This document shows positions 12,473-12,761 of a stretch of 12,761 nucleotides of DNA, in pieces (the stretch's first letter is position 1; each line of letters opens with the position of its first letter). The notes beneath the pieces are model-generated. The model saw only the letters and a program-made list of their open reading frames with translations. It searched no databases and was not told the DNA's origin. Position numbers and translations under genes: made by a program. Source of the stretch: an uncultured Streptomyces sp. (lineage in GTDB: Bacteria; Actinomycetota; Actinomycetes; Streptomycetales; Streptomycetaceae); assembly GCA_946480485.1 (NCBI GenBank), contig CAMLJW010000109.1, positions 1 through 12,761 on the forward strand, read 5' to 3'.

Positions 12473-12761
12473 GCATCCTCAACGAACCTCATGGTGCTGC
12501 CGCCGCGCCTGAAGACACGTACCAGAACGAGGTGCCGGTACGGGGCAAGCAGCCCGGCAATCTCGTGGTCAAGTGGCTCACCACCACGGACCACAAGACG
12601 ATCGGCACGCTGTATCTGGTCACGTCGTTCGCGTTCTTCGTCATCGGCGGCGTGATGGCGCTGCTGATGCGCGCCGAACTGGCCCGTCCGGGCAACCAGC
12701 TGATGACGAACGAGCAGTTCAACCAGGCGTTCACGATGCACGGCACGATCATGCTGCTGAT
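12469..12761 (+). CDS. ctaD: Cytochrome c oxidase subunit I (CtaD), N-terminal part
   Basis: Subunit I is the catalytic core of the oxidase, carrying low-spin heme and the heme-CuB oxygen-reducing site. Only the first 97 residues are in the window; the gene continues past the right edge. After a hydrophilic start ([17 protein letters not shown]) come the conserved [15 protein letters not shown], the first membrane helix (about 44-67, including [19 protein letters not shown]) and [14 protein letters not shown], in which H91 is the expected first heme ligand. The GTG at 12469 overlaps the ctaC stop (GTGA), a typical coupled start; the sequence before it has GGGAG about 14 nt upstream. Membrane protein, acting with CtaC. 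Confidence 0.96.
   Translation, partial: MSILNEPHGAAAAPEDTYQNEVPVRGKQPGNLVVKWLTTTDHKTIGTLYLVTSFAFFVIGGVMALLMRAELARPGNQLMTNEQFNQAFTMHGTIMLL

Overview
The window looks like chromosomal core DNA of a high-GC actinomycete, almost certainly a Streptomyces. GC is very high with strong third-position GC bias, GTG starts are common, the GGGGCGCGGGGA intergenic repeat typical of the genus is present, and protein families and gene order match the Streptomyces cta (cytochrome oxidase) neighbourhood as I remember it. No insertion sequence, prophage, CRISPR array, rRNA or tRNA is visible.

Layout, left to right. (1) 1-303 (-): N-terminal part of a metallo-beta-lactamase-like protein, probably the front domain of a fused cobalamin-synthesis CobU. 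(2) 551-772 (+): a 73-aa orphan. (3) Across a strong bidirectional terminator (788-843), a leftward pair: a DUF3043 two-helix membrane protein (2236-1640) and a SAM-dependent methyltransferase resembling CmoM/SmtA (1643-855), joined by a CTGA overlap. (4) Divergent from these, pspA (2562-3380) and pspAA (3422-3748), an envelope-stress pair ending at a perfect 17-bp-stem terminator (3870-3909). (5) nadA (5131-3932, -) and erpA (5645-6001, +), divergent over a 513-bp regulatory gap. (6) A leftward 514-aa single-pass membrane protein of unknown function (7748-6204), a 309-bp structured non-coding stretch, and a 70-aa orphan (8270-8058, -). (7) adoK, a PfkB-family adenosine kinase (8421-9395, +). 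(8) A cysteine desulfurase fused to a C-terminal TusA domain (11059-9677, -). (9) Divergent from it, ctaC (11507-12472) overlapping ctaD (12469 to the window end).

Functional reading. Several genes concern Fe-S or sulfur handling and electron transfer: the desulfurase-TusA fusion mobilises sulfur from cysteine, ErpA is an A-type Fe-S carrier, NadA is a 4Fe-4S enzyme of NAD synthesis, and CtaC/CtaD build the aa3-type terminal oxidase. adoK near ctaC and an erpA-like gene recalls the mycobacterial arrangement, which suggests an old actinobacterial core block.

The most interesting new signal is regulatory. Three copies of a 13-bp palindrome CGTCR-N3-TGACR lie over and beside a likely -10 element upstream of nadA (5196-5208, 5230-5242, 5253-5265), a candidate operator array for an unidentified regulator. 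Others worth checking are the desulfurase-TusA fusion, the apparent CTG start of the methyltransferase, the non-coding leader of the 514-aa membrane protein, and the dyads in front of erpA and ctaC.
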